Below are positions 50,009 through 58,305 of a stretch of 64,000 nt of DNA, one piece after another. The notes beneath the pieces were generated by a model that searched no databases, was not told where the DNA came from, and saw nothing but the letters and a program-made list of their open reading frames with translations. A program made the position numbers and the translations under genes. Numbering within the stretch: position 1 is the first letter of the stretch; each line of letters starts with the position of its first letter. Origin of the DNA: Bradyrhizobium australiense (GTDB lineage: Bacteria; Pseudomonadota; Alphaproteobacteria; Rhizobiales; Xanthobacteraceae); NCBI RefSeq assembly GCF_013114825.1, contig NZ_JAAVLX010000007.1, positions 310,001 through 374,000 of the forward strand, given 5' to 3'.

Positions 50009-52057
50009 CTACGCCGCGACGCGATGCGCGGCGATGATCTGGTCGGCGGCGCGGCCGGTAACTTCGGCCATGCGGTCGAACTGGCGGGTGAACCCGCCGG
50101 CGCCGGCGGTGGCCGAGCGCAACTCAACGATCAAATCGCCGATCTCCGCCTCCGGCATGGTGGCGCGGACGCAGTCCCATCCCGGCCAGCCCTCGCGGGT
50201 GTCGAAGCCGAGGATCTGGCCGCGCCGCGCAGACAGGATGGCATTGATCTTCGCCGTCGCTTCCGTCGGGCAGACGATCTCCACCATGTGGATCGGCTCC
50301 AGCAGCACCGGCTGGCACTCCGGCAGCGCCTCGCTCATGCCGATTCGGGCCGCGGTGCGGAACGCGAGATCGGATGAATCGACGCTGTGATAGGAGCCGT
50401 CGATCAGCGTGACCTCAACGTCAATGACGGGAAAACCGAGCGGGCCCTTGGCAAGGCCATCGACCACGCCCTCTTCCACCGCGCCGATATAATTTTTCGG
50501 CACCGCGCCGCCGACCACCTTTTCGTGGAACTCGAAGCCCGAGCCGCGCGGCATCGGCTTGATTTCCAGCACCACGTCGCCGAATTGGCCGTGGCCGCCG
50601 GATTGCTTCTTGTGGCGGCCGCGCTGGGTGATCGATTTGCGGATGGTCTCCTGATAGCCGATCGCGGGCGGCTGCGATTTGACGTTGACGCCGAAACGAT
50701 CGCGCAAGCGCTCGAGCGCGACGCGCAGGTGCATTTCGCCCTGCCCCCACAACACGATGTCATGGGTGCGCTGGTTCTGGATCATCGTCAGCGACGGGTC
50801 CTCCTCGTTCAGCCGCAACAGCGCCTGGCCGAGCTTGACGTCATCCTTGCGATCGGCGGCCGACAGCGACATCGCCAGCACCGGCGGTGCCGGCGCGATC
50901 TGCACCAGCGCCGCCGGCGCGGTCTTGCCGCCGGACAGCGTGTCGCCGGTCTTGATCGCGTCGAGCTTGCCGAGCGCGATCGTCTCGCCGGCTTCAGCCG
51001 CGGCGCGCTTGGTATCGTGCGCGCCGTTGACCGCGAGAATGCCGGATACCCGCCCGGCTTCGCCGGAGGAGGATTGCAGCGTCGCGCCGTCATCGAGATG
51101 GCCGGCGAGCAGCCGTACCAGCGAGAGCTTGCCGCCGTGCTGCAGATGCAGCGTCTTGAACACATAGGCCAGCGCTTCCTTTTGCGACGGCGCGCCGAGG
51201 CGTTTCGCCGTTTCGACGACGCCGGGCGATTCATGGCGCAGCGCCTTCATCAGGCGCAGCACACCGTTCTCGCGCGCAGCAGCACCCAGCAGCACCGGGC
51301 AGATCAGGCCTTCGCGGAGTTCGCGGGCGAGATCATCGAACACCGCGTCGCGCGGCGGCTGGATGTCCTCCAGCAACTGCTCCATCAGCGCGTCGTCATG
51401 GTCGGCGAGCTTTTCAAGCATCGAAAAGCGCGCTTCCTTCTCGCGGTCGAGATCGCCGCCTTCCAGCGTGATCACTTCGGAAGGCTTGTGCTCGCGGTAG
51501 ACGAAGGCGCGTTCGAGTGCGAGATCGACAAAGCCTTCGATCAACTCGTCGTTCCAGATCGGAATCTGCCGCAGCACCAGCGGCACGCGCGAGGCCGGCT
51601 GCAGGGTCGCCAGCGTTTCGCGGATGCGCTTGTTGGCGCGATCGATCTTGTTCAAAAACAGAAAACGCGGAATACCGAGATCTTCCAGCTCGCGCAGGAT
51701 GATCTGCAGTTGCGGCAGCTTCTTCTCGTCCGCCTCGCAGACCACGACCGCGGCATCGACTGCGGGCAACGCGGCGCGCATGTCATGCGCGAACTCGACC
51801 GAGCCGGGACAATCGATAAAGGTGTAACTATCGCCCATGAAGGTGGTGGTGGCAGCGCTTAAGCCCACGCCCATCTTGTGATGGCGCGCCTCGGGGCTGG
51901 CATCGCCGACGGAAGTTCCGGCATCGACGCTGCCGGCATTTTTAATGGCGCCCGTTCGCGCCAGTATGGCTTCTAGAAGTGTGGTTTTACCGCTCTGGAA
52001 AGGGCCCACCAGCGCAATGCACCGTGGACCTTGGGGACTTCTGACGTCTTGTCCCAT
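50009..52057 (-). CDS. Elongation factor G-like GTPase
   Basis: The 682-residue protein has the EF-G domain order: a GTPase domain (about 1-265) with P-loop GPFQSGKT near 17, DCPG near 82 and NKID near 135; domain II; then FHEKVVGGAVPKNYIGAVEEGV in domain IV and a C-terminal domain ending in DRMAEVTG. The switch I element reads KMGVGLSAATTTF instead of the usual ERGITI, so the Mg-coordinating Thr is missing. The protein is close in length to EF-G but belongs to the EF-G-like side branch whose role in translation is unclear. I chose the ATG at 52057, with AAGGAGGC upstream. It is monocistronic. Confidence 0.9.
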   Translation of the reverse strand: MGQDVRSPQGPRCIALVGPFQSGKTTLLEAILARTGAIKNAGSVDAGTSVGDASPEARHHKMGVGLSAATTTFMGDSYTFIDCPGSVEFAHDMRAALPAVDAAVVVCEADEKKLPQLQIILRELEDLGIPRFLFLNKIDRANKRIRETLATLQPASRVPLVLRQIPIWNDELIEGFVDLALERAFVYREHKPSEVITLEGGDLDREKEARFSMLEKLADHDDALMEQLLEDIQPPRDAVFDDLARELREGLICPVLLGAAARENGVLRLMKALRHESPGVVETAKRLGAPSQKEALAYVFKTLHLQHGGKLSLVRLLAGHLDDGATLQSSSGEAGRVSGILAVNGAHDTKRAAAEAGETIALGKLDAIKTGDTLSGGKTAPAALVQIAPAPPVLAMSLSAADRKDDVKLGQALLRLNEEDPSLTMIQNQRTHDIVLWGQGEMHLRVALERLRDRFGVNVKSQPPAIGYQETIRKSITQRGRHKKQSGGHGQFGDVVLEIKPMPRGSGFEFHEKVVGGAVPKNYIGAVEEGVVDGLAKGPLGFPVIDVEVTLIDGSYHSVDSSDLAFRTAARIGMSEALPECQPVLLEPIHMVEIVCPTEATAKINAILSARRGQILGFDTREGWPGWDCVRATMPEAEIGDLIVELRSATAGAGGFTRQFDRMAEVTGRAADQIIAAHRVAA

Positions 52058-52251
52058 TGCCGCCTCCTTGTTTGGAGCTCGGCCCGTGATTGGGTCGGCG
52101 ACCTCTGATGCTCCGCCTGTCGTGACGATTTGGCAAGCGGGAAAACGTCGCTGCGGTGCATCCAGTCGAAATGTTGACGTCGACCTCAGCCACGCCGGCT
52201 CTTGGGTCCGCTCACCCTCTCCCAATTTGGAACTCAAGAGTTAATTCCCGC

Positions 52252-52872
52252 TCAGCCGGTCGCGGCAATCGATCCGTCCGAACGCGGATCGAGCATGATC
52301 CGCAGCGCGAAGGCGAAGCGCTCGATATCGACGCGCTCGTCCCAGGCAAGCTGTAGCGAAATGCCTTGCAGGACCGCGACCATGACGCGGGCGGCCGAAG
52401 GTGGATCGAGATGCCGCGGCCAACGCCCCTGTCGTTTCGCCTGCGCGATCATCGGCGTCAACACGTCCACGGCCTGGGAAACCCCCGCAAGCGCTTCGCG
52501 CTTCAATCGTGGATTGGAGAGGCTCTCCGCCCAAAGCTGCACCGCCAGGTGGCGCCATCGCCTTTCCTTGGGATTGCGCAATTCGAGCACGAATCCTTCG
52601 ACGAGGCGCCGCAGGCCGGTGTCGATATCCGGCGCGGCCAGCGCAAATTCCATGCGCCGACGTTCCATCGCGTGGCGTTCGGAAGCGATCGCCGTCGCGA
52701 TCTCCATCTTGCCTTTGAAATATCCGTAGATCGCGCCGGGACTGAGCCCCGACTCCTCGACAATGTCCTGCACGGTTGCCGCATGAAAACCTTCCCGCGC
52801 AAAGCATGTCAGCGCGGCATCGAGGATGCGCCCGCGCTGCTCGTTCGCGCGTGCCGCGGTGATCCTAGGCAT
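52252..52872 (-). CDS. TetR-family transcriptional regulator
   Basis: The 206-residue protein has a canonical TetR N-terminus (RGRILDAALTCFAREGFHAATVQDIVEESGLSPGAIYGYFKGKMEIATAI, about residues 13-62) and a helical ligand domain. It lies directly after the methyltransferase gene with an 8-base overlap (52865-52872), so both come from one transcript. An 8-base-armed inverted repeat at 53758-53779 stands upstream of that transcript and is the obvious autoregulatory operator. The ligand is unknown. Confidence 0.88.
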   Translation of the reverse strand: MPRITAARANEQRGRILDAALTCFAREGFHAATVQDIVEESGLSPGAIYGYFKGKMEIATAIASERHAMERRRMEFALAAPDIDTGLRRLVEGFVLELRNPKERRWRHLAVQLWAESLSNPRLKREALAGVSQAVDVLTPMIAQAKRQGRWPRHLDPPSAARVMVAVLQGISLQLAWDERVDIERFAFALRIMLDPRSDGSIAATG

Positions 52873-53743
52873 CGCCGACTTCCGCTAGCACTGTGTGATA
52901 GAAGCTGTAGCCCTGCATGTGCCGGCCGGGTTGCCCCATCACCCGTTCCCGGTATTGATCGGCGCCGAGATCGCTCACCAGCCTCAGCCCGCGCTCGCGC
53001 AGGAAGTCCGGCAATTCGTTGGGCAGCAGACCGAACCGCCAAGGTTCGCCCGAGCCGTCGACCTTGGCGATGACCTTGTCTGCGCCATCAAACGCGACGC
53101 TACCGTCGATCGCGCCCTCATGAACATAGGTGAAGATGAACCGGCTGCGTGGCGCAAGCCGGCCCGCCCAGCGCATTACGCCGCACACCGCGTCGCCCGT
53201 CAGATACTGGCTGACGCCTTCCCACACAACAATCGTTCGCCGCCCCGGATCGAAGCCGGCATCGCGCAGATGCTGTTCGAAATCATCAATCTCGAAATCG
53301 ACCGCGACAAAGGTCACCCGATTCAGGTCGGCTCCGGCAGCCTGCAGTCGCTCCCGTTTCACCTTTGCTGTTGCAGGGTGATCCACTTCAAAAACCTTTA
53401 CGGAATCGAGCGCGGCCAGCCGCCAGGCCCGCGTGTCGAAACCCGCACCGAGCAACACAACCTGCTCGGCCTGTCCGATCGATTCCTCGATCCAGTCGTC
53501 GATCAGCCGCGTGCGCGCGATGCCGGAGGTTCGCGCGCCCGGCCATCGCCGGTCGATATAGCGAGTAAGCATTTTGCCGAACGGACGTACCGCGAGCAGT
53601 TTAGCGGGTAGCCGCAAGCTTCCCGGCAATAGCGCAACGGCCAATGGGTCGGTAAACACGCGTCGTCCGGCCCCTTTCGCATGCTCGTACGCCCGGAACA
53701 TTGCCATGTATTCGGCGGTCCGGCTTGGCTGATGCTGCAGCAA
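52865..53743 (-). CDS. Class I SAM-dependent methyltransferase (leucine carboxyl methyltransferase-like)
   Basis: The 292-residue protein belongs to the TIGR00027-type methyltransferase family. It shows SRTAEYMAMFRAYEHAKG near the start, VFTDPLAVALLPG, RTRLIDDWIEESIGQAEQVVLLGAGFDTRAWRL near 85 with the SAM-binding GAGFDTR, then VFEVDHPATAKVKRERL and VAVDFEIDDF. Many members modify polyketides or unknown small molecules. The start is TTG at 53743, with GAGGAGG about eight bases upstream; an internal ATG would remove the conserved N-terminus. It overlaps the downstream TetR gene by eight bases and has a symmetric element just upstream. The substrate is unknown. Confidence 0.85.
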   Translation of the reverse strand: MLQHQPSRTAEYMAMFRAYEHAKGAGRRVFTDPLAVALLPGSLRLPAKLLAVRPFGKMLTRYIDRRWPGARTSGIARTRLIDDWIEESIGQAEQVVLLGAGFDTRAWRLAALDSVKVFEVDHPATAKVKRERLQAAGADLNRVTFVAVDFEIDDFEQHLRDAGFDPGRRTIVVWEGVSQYLTGDAVCGVMRWAGRLAPRSRFIFTYVHEGAIDGSVAFDGADKVIAKVDGSGEPWRFGLLPNELPDFLRERGLRLVSDLGADQYRERVMGQPGRHMQGYSFYHTVLAEVGDA

Positions 53744-53757
53744 TTCGCGGCCTCCTC

Positions 53758-53779
53758 AAAAAGAACGCTTATTCTTTTT
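53758..53779 (-). promoter_or_regulatory. Putative TetR operator upstream of the methyltransferase-tetR operon
   Basis: AAAAAGAA and TTCTTTTT are perfect 8-base arms around CGCTTA. The site begins 15 bases before the TTG start of the methyltransferase gene and lies upstream of the coupled TetR gene. AGAA...TTCT half-sites are typical of some TetR operators. Autoregulation is inferred. Confidence 0.6.
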
Positions 53780-53835
53780 AAGGCCAGCCACCGTCGCGGG
53801 TCAAGAGCCCGCGGCGAAAATGGAATGCGGTTAGC

Positions 53836-54315
53836 TCAGCGCCCCGGGCGGAGCTCCAGGCTTTCCAATCCGGCAGCAATGCTGACCCCTACCTGGCCCT
53901 GCACGCTCAGAGGCTGCAGCGCGATCGAATTCGCGGAGCCACCGACCAATACGTTGCCGCCGACACCGACGCCTAGCGTCGCGCTGCCCTGCGCGCCGAC
54001 ATAGTCGCCAGACAGACCGCCCGGCCCGATCCGCGCCACCGGTGCGAACACGCCCCACGCCAGCGCCGATTCCTGCGTGATGCCGAGATCGAGTCCGACC
54101 TTGCGGATGGTGGCGATGTAACGATCCTCCGGCATCCCTTCGGCGCGCAGCACGCAGCCGAGATTGGTAACGGATCCGACGACAAATCCGACGCTGGCGC
54201 CGCCGCGGCACTCCAGCACGCCGACCTGCACCCGCTGCACCTGCTGCGCATTGGCATCGCCGATGGATGAAGCCAGCATGGCGCAAGCGGCGGCGGCAAG
54301 GATGAGGAAACGCAT
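53836..54315 (-). CDS. DUF992 secreted protein, copy 1
   Basis: The 159-residue protein has a signal peptide (about 1-21, cleaved near ANA-QQV) and the DUF992 domain: VGVLECRGGASVGFVVGSVTNLGCVLRAEG near 30, with two Cys that probably pair, then GLDLGITQESALAWGVFAP and GSANSIALQPLSVQGQVGVSIAAGLESLEL. The family is almost confined to Rhizobiales and its role is unknown, probably in the periplasm or outer membrane. The ATG at 54315 has GGAGA seven bases upstream. A second copy lies at 54594-55109 on the same strand. Confidence 0.85.
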   Translation of the reverse strand: MRFLILAAAACAMLASSIGDANAQQVQRVQVGVLECRGGASVGFVVGSVTNLGCVLRAEGMPEDRYIATIRKVGLDLGITQESALAWGVFAPVARIGPGGLSGDYVGAQGSATLGVGVGGNVLVGGSANSIALQPLSVQGQVGVSIAAGLESLELRPGR

Positions 54316-54424
54316 GAAGAAATCTCCGGCTGAAAAACTGTGATGCGAGCAGAGAATGGAAATCAGCGCCGTGCCCGCGGCGCCTGGTGGTCTATGCCAT
54401 AACATCCCAGATTTCACCACTACC

Positions 54425-54544
54425 GTCATTCCGGGGCGCGCAAAGCGCGACTATGGCGCGGAATTGCGCACCTGAGAATCTCGAGATTCCCACGTGCGCA
54501 ATTGCGCACCGTAGTTCGATGCTGCGCATCGCCCCGGAATGACA
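54425..54544. repeat. Intergenic inverted repeat, 'GTCATTCCGGGGCG' family
   Basis: GTCATTCCGGGGCGCG at the left end and CGCCCCGGAATGAC at the right end are reverse complements. Inside, GCGCACCTGAGAATC and GATTCCCACGTGCGC form further pairing around CTCGAG, and GTGCGCAATTGCGCAC also occurs in the repeat at 13352. It lies between the two DUF992 genes. Confidence 0.7.
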
Positions 54545-54549
54545 TTAAC

Positions 54550-54573
54550 AAAAAAGGCCCGCTTGCGCGGGCC
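54550..54573 (-). terminator. Intrinsic terminator of the DUF992 copy 2 gene
   Basis: On the minus strand GGCCCGC pairs with GCGGGCC around GCAA, followed by a run of six T (TTTTTTGTT). It starts 20 bases after the stop of the gene at 54594 and is a textbook rho-independent terminator. Confidence 0.85.
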
Positions 54574-54593
54574 CTTTCCTCAACATGTCATCC

Positions 54594-55109
54594 TCAGCCG
54601 CGGTGACGATGGCGCCGCACGTGCCGGCGCGGACCGTTGCCGTAGAATGGCTGCAGTTCGAGGCCGGCGATGCCGGCCGCGACATTCAGCCCGGTCTGGC
54701 CCTGCAGGCTGATCGGCTGCAGCGCGTAGGCGTTGGCGGGACCGCCCACCAGGAAGTTGCCGCCGCCGCCGACGCCGATCGATGCATTGGCGCCGACGCC
54801 GCCATAGCTGCCGGCGAGCTCGCCGCGCCCGAGCCGGCTGTTCGGCGCGTTGACGGCCCACGACAACTGGGTCTGCTCGGTGACGCCGAGATCGAGACCG
54901 ATGCGCTGCACCTTGGCGATGTAGGGTTCAGGCCGGCGGCCTTCGCTACGGAACACGCATTCGAGGCTCGTCACCGAGCCGACCACGAAGCCAACATTCT
55001 GGCCGCCCTGGCATTGCAGGATACCGGCGCGAACCGGCGGCGCCGCGTCAGCGCTTGCGATCGGCGCGATCAGTGCCGCCGTGGCGAGTGTCAATGTCAG
55101 GAGTCGCAT
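54594..55109 (-). CDS. DUF992 secreted protein, copy 2
   Basis: The 171-residue protein has a signal peptide (about 1-22, cleaved near ADA-APP) and a DUF992 domain: AGILQCQGGQNVGFVVGSVTSLECVFRSEG near 28 with the Cys pair, GLDLGVTEQTQLSWAVNAP and PANAYALQPISLQGQTGLNVAAGIAGLEL. It carries an extra basic tail (YGNGPRRHVRRHRHRG) absent from copy 1. The tail could bind polyanions such as lipopolysaccharide. An intrinsic terminator follows directly, so this gene and copy 1 are separate units despite the tandem layout. Function unknown. Confidence 0.85.
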   Translation of the reverse strand: MRLLTLTLATAALIAPIASADAAPPVRAGILQCQGGQNVGFVVGSVTSLECVFRSEGRRPEPYIAKVQRIGLDLGVTEQTQLSWAVNAPNSRLGRGELAGSYGGVGANASIGVGGGGNFLVGGPANAYALQPISLQGQTGLNVAAGIAGLELQPFYGNGPRRHVRRHRHRG

Positions 55110-55329
55110 GTGTCCCAGTCTCCGCATGATGATGAACAAATTTAGCGGAGCGGACAGGATGGAAGCGCAGTGTCGAAAACATGGCGCTTCATCGAGAAGC
55201 CGTCAAAACATTGCGTGTTCGTTCAAGCGCGATGTGATTTGACAGCCGTCCTTTTGACGCGATTGCTCGTGCGAACCGCAACCCGCCCCGCATCAAGTAC
55301 GGAACGGGCCTGTGCCGCGAAAGCGTGTC

Positions 55330-56535
55330 TTATCTCAAATTGCCGCAAAAGCGCTGGATGCGCTTGCAGGCGTCTTCGAGGTCGGAGGTTTTGGTCGCGT
55401 AGGAAATGCGGAATGCCGGGCCGAGGCCGAACGCGGAACCCTGCACGACGGCAACGCCTTCGCTCTCGAGGAGTTCGGTGACGAAATCCTCATCATTGGC
55501 AATCACCTTGCCTGACGGCGAGGTCTTGCCGATGGTGCCGGCACAGGACGGATAGACGTAGAACGCGCCCTCGGGCCGCGGGCATTCGATGCCCTTGGCC
55601 TGGTTCAGCATCGACACCACGAGGTCGCGCCGCTCCTTGAACACCTTGTTGTGTACGGGGATGAAGTCCTGCGGACCGTTCAGCGCCTCAACCGACGCCC
55701 ACTGCGCAATCGACGACGGGTTTGAGGTCGACTGCGACTGGATCGTCGCCATCGCCTTGATCAAGTCGGCGGGACCGCCGGCATAGCCGATGCGCCAGCC
55801 GGTCATGCAATAGGCTTTCGACACGCCGTTCACTGTCAGCGTGCGCTCGTAGAGTTTCGGCTCGACCTGCGCGGGCGTTGCGAACTGGAAGTCGTCATAG
55901 ACCAGGTGCTCGTACATGTCGTCGGTCATCACCCAGACATGCGGATGCTTCACCAACACGTCGGTGATCGCCTTCAGCTCGCTGCGCGTATACGCAGCGC
56001 CGGTCGGGTTCGATGGCGAGCACAGGATGATCCATTTGGTCTTCGGCGTGATCGCCTTTTCCAGATCCTCGGGCCGCAGCTTGAAACCGCTCGACGCCGG
56101 GCAGACCACCGGCACCGACTCGCCGCCGGCCAGCGCCACCATCTCGGGATAGCTGACCCAGTACGGCGCGGGGATGATGACCTCGTCGCCGGGATTGAGG
56201 GTCGCCATCAGCGCATTGTAGAGCACCTGTTTGCCGCCGGTGCCGACGATGATCTGGTTCGGCTTATAGGTGAGCCCGTTCTCGCGCTGGAACTTGGCGA
56301 TGATGGCTTCCTTCAGTTCGGGAATGCCGCCGACGTCGGTGTACTTGGTCTTGCCGGCCTCGATGGCGCGGATTGCCGCGAGCTTGATGTTGGCGGGCGT
56401 GTCGAAGTCCGGCTCGCCGGCGCCGAGGCCGATGACGTTGCGGCCCGCCGCTTTCAGCGCGCGCGCTTTATCCGTGACCGCGATCGTCGCGGACGGCTTC
56501 ACACGGGCGAGCGAGGCGGACAGGAAGGGCATCAT
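55330..56535 (-). CDS. aatA: Aspartate/aromatic aminotransferase, PLP-dependent class I
   Basis: The 401-residue enzyme is an AspAT Ib type: LGAGEPDFDTPANIK near 37, PAPYWVSYPEMVALAGG near 125, SPSNPTGAAYTRSELKAI near 172, the PLP Lys in TVNGVSKAYCMTGWRIGYAGG near 235, and the substrate Arg near the C-terminus (GPAFRISYATKTSD). It transfers amino groups between aspartate (or prephenate) and 2-oxoglutarate. Two adjacent ATG codons (56535, 56532) are possible; AGGAG spacing favours the second slightly. It is monocistronic. Confidence 0.93.
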   Translation of the reverse strand: MMPFLSASLARVKPSATIAVTDKARALKAAGRNVIGLGAGEPDFDTPANIKLAAIRAIEAGKTKYTDVGGIPELKEAIIAKFQRENGLTYKPNQIIVGTGGKQVLYNALMATLNPGDEVIIPAPYWVSYPEMVALAGGESVPVVCPASSGFKLRPEDLEKAITPKTKWIILCSPSNPTGAAYTRSELKAITDVLVKHPHVWVMTDDMYEHLVYDDFQFATPAQVEPKLYERTLTVNGVSKAYCMTGWRIGYAGGPADLIKAMATIQSQSTSNPSSIAQWASVEALNGPQDFIPVHNKVFKERRDLVVSMLNQAKGIECPRPEGAFYVYPSCAGTIGKTSPSGKVIANDEDFVTELLESEGVAVVQGSAFGLGPAFRISYATKTSDLEDACKRIQRFCGNLR

Positions 56536-57214
56536 GATCTCCTGGCAAACGTCGTGAGCTCAAGAATTCACGACTCTTTTTGATGGGAACGCCGCACCCT
56601 AAGGCGCTGCGCGCTGCATCGCAAGAAGCTTGGCCGGATACCGGTTAAACTTTGGGAATGCCGAGCAGGCTCGGTACGATCGGAGCAATGCCCGCGCAAT
56701 ATTTGCAAAGTTCCGCGGGCCGAATGACTCATATCTGACAAGCCGCGGGTCGGGCAGAGGGGGCACAACTCCGGAGCGGCTAACGGCCGAGCGCCACCGC
56801 CGCTAGAGGGCCATAGCGAAGCCGCACGATTCAACGTCAAGCTGTCTCGCCGCGATCTGCATCCGCCGTCGATCATGGCCCGCGAAGTCGCTTTCGGACG
56901 TATGATGGACACCGTCCCCGATCCTGGGTCCCGGCTCTGCGCCGGGTCCACAGTTGTCACCCCGAGGCGGGAGGCCGTCAGCTTCGTCGCGCAGGATTGA
57001 ATCGATCCGCTCATTCGCTCTCGACCACGTGATCTCTGCGCCGTGGCATGGCATGCTGCGCGCGTGCAGCGCAGTAGAGGTTTTCGACTTTTTCCATTCT
57101 GCGGGTCTTGCGACGCATTCGTATCGGCATCATTGTTTAGCCGCGTTGCGGCGCGAAGGCTTTCCGCAGTTCTTGCCCCGCGTGCGCCTCTCGACCCCTG
57201 TGAAGCCAACGACG
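56536..57214. other. Long intergenic stretch without a supported gene
   Basis: About 680 bases between diverging genes. Open frames on both strands exist but are Arg/Ser/Cys-rich and unlike proteins. A small hairpin (CCCGGC paired with GCCGGG, about 56930-56946) is the only structure noticed. It must hold the promoters of the aminotransferase and GST genes. No tRNA, known repeat or mobile-element end was recognised; a decayed gene is possible. Confidence 0.4.
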
Positions 57215-57868
57215 ATGTACAAGCTCTATTCGATGCAGCGCTCCGGCAACAGCTACAAGGTCCGCCTTGCGCTGGCGCTGCTCAACGCGCCCTATGAGGC
57301 GATCGAGGTCGACATTCTCCGCGGCGAAAGCCGCACGCCGGAGTTTCTGGAGAAGAACCCCAGTGGCCAGGTGCCGCTGCTGGAAGTCGCCGAAGGACGC
57401 TATCTCGCCGAGTCCAACGCCATCCTCTGGTATGTCTGCGGCGGCACTTCGCTCGCGCCGGAGTCGCGTGTCGAGCGCGCCGAAGCGCTGCAATGGATGT
57501 TCTTCGAACAGCATGCGCTGGAGCCCAATATCGGCGCCGCCTATTTCTGGCTGTCGCTGGTCAAGGGCGGACGGGACCTGCAGACGCATGCGCTGGAGGA
57601 CTGGATGGAGCGCGGCTATGCCGCGCTTCAGGTGATGGAAAATCACCTCAAGACCCGCGCCTATTTCGCCGCGGGGCAACTGACGGTCGCCGACATCGCG
57701 CTGTACGGCTACACCCATGTCGCCGACCGCTGCGACTACGACCTCGCGACCTTCCCGGCCATCCGCGCCTGGCTGCGGCGGGTCGAACAGACCCCCGGTT
57801 TCGTCACCATGGACTGGCAGCCGGAGACCGAGGTCGACGACCAGGCCGGCATCGCCGCCGGCGTATAG
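57215..57868 (+). CDS. Glutathione S-transferase family protein
   Basis: The 217-residue protein has a thioredoxin-like N-domain (MYKLYSMQRSGNSYKVRLAL with Ser near 13, and GQVPLLEVAEGRYLAESNAIL with the cis-Pro and the Glu-Ser pair that bind glutathione). An all-helical C-domain follows (WMFFEQHALEPNIGAAYFW near 92, LTVADIALYGYTHVADRCDYDL near 160). It resembles the GST at 40138. The ATG at 57215 lacks a strong ribosome site; a GTG five codons earlier is an alternative. The substrate is unknown. Confidence 0.87.
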   Translation: MYKLYSMQRSGNSYKVRLALALLNAPYEAIEVDILRGESRTPEFLEKNPSGQVPLLEVAEGRYLAESNAILWYVCGGTSLAPESRVERAEALQWMFFEQHALEPNIGAAYFWLSLVKGGRDLQTHALEDWMERGYAALQVMENHLKTRAYFAAGQLTVADIALYGYTHVADRCDYDLATFPAIRAWLRRVEQTPGFVTMDWQPETEVDDQAGIAAGV

Positions 57869-58060
57869 CCACCCGTTGTCCTTCTCACTTTCGCGCGAGC
57901 ACGCCGCCAAAAGTTAATAATAGCGGGTATAACGTTAACCTTTGCCGCGATTCCGCCATTTTCAACGCCTGATCGCCGCAATGTTGCCGGTGATCGTTGC
58001 AAGATTTTCCTGACGTCGTGAGTCGCGGGTGATTCGTCCCGCGTTGCAAGGATTCAGACC

Positions 58061-58234
58061 ATGATGCGGTCACCCGGCGCGGTCGGCTTCGAAAGCAGCC
58101 GCACGCCCGTCGCTTCTTCCCGATTGCTTGGTGCCATCGCCACCTCGCTTGCGATCGGCACGCTATCGCTTTGCCTCGTGGTCACCCTGACGGTGCTGTC
58201 GATCACGGCCACCGTCGCGATGCCCATTCCGTGA
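58061..58234 (+). CDS. Small membrane protein, 57 residues
   Basis: Found by reading the gap: a 57-residue protein beginning MMRSPGAVGFESSRTPVASS, then one hydrophobic segment of about 28 residues (roughly 27-55) with Leu/Ile/Thr/Val, ending AMPIP. AAGGA lies nine bases before the ATG at 58061. The layout of a polar Ser/Arg N-terminus followed by a single span suggests an inner-membrane peptide. It precedes the sugar-dehydrogenase gene by 71 bp on the same strand. I do not recognise the family. Confidence 0.5.
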   Translation: MMRSPGAVGFESSRTPVASSRLLGAIATSLAIGTLSLCLVVTLTVLSITATVAMPIP

Positions 58235-58305
58235 CAGGTCCAGCCTTTTTGTTTGCATCATTGGACTAGCGAACGCGCGATGATCGGCATCGCGATTGGA
58301 CTGGA

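Noticed and set aside
50387..51862. Plus-strand open frame of 491 codons
   Set aside because: It is antisense to the EF-G-like gene and shows no domain; the composition (Arg, Gln, Leu, Asp) is typical of reverse-strand shadows.
56568..57209. Minus-strand open frame of 213 codons in the long intergenic gap
   Set aside because: The translation is Ser/Arg/Cys-rich, has no hydrophobic core pattern and no ribosome site; it could be a decayed gene but cannot be supported.
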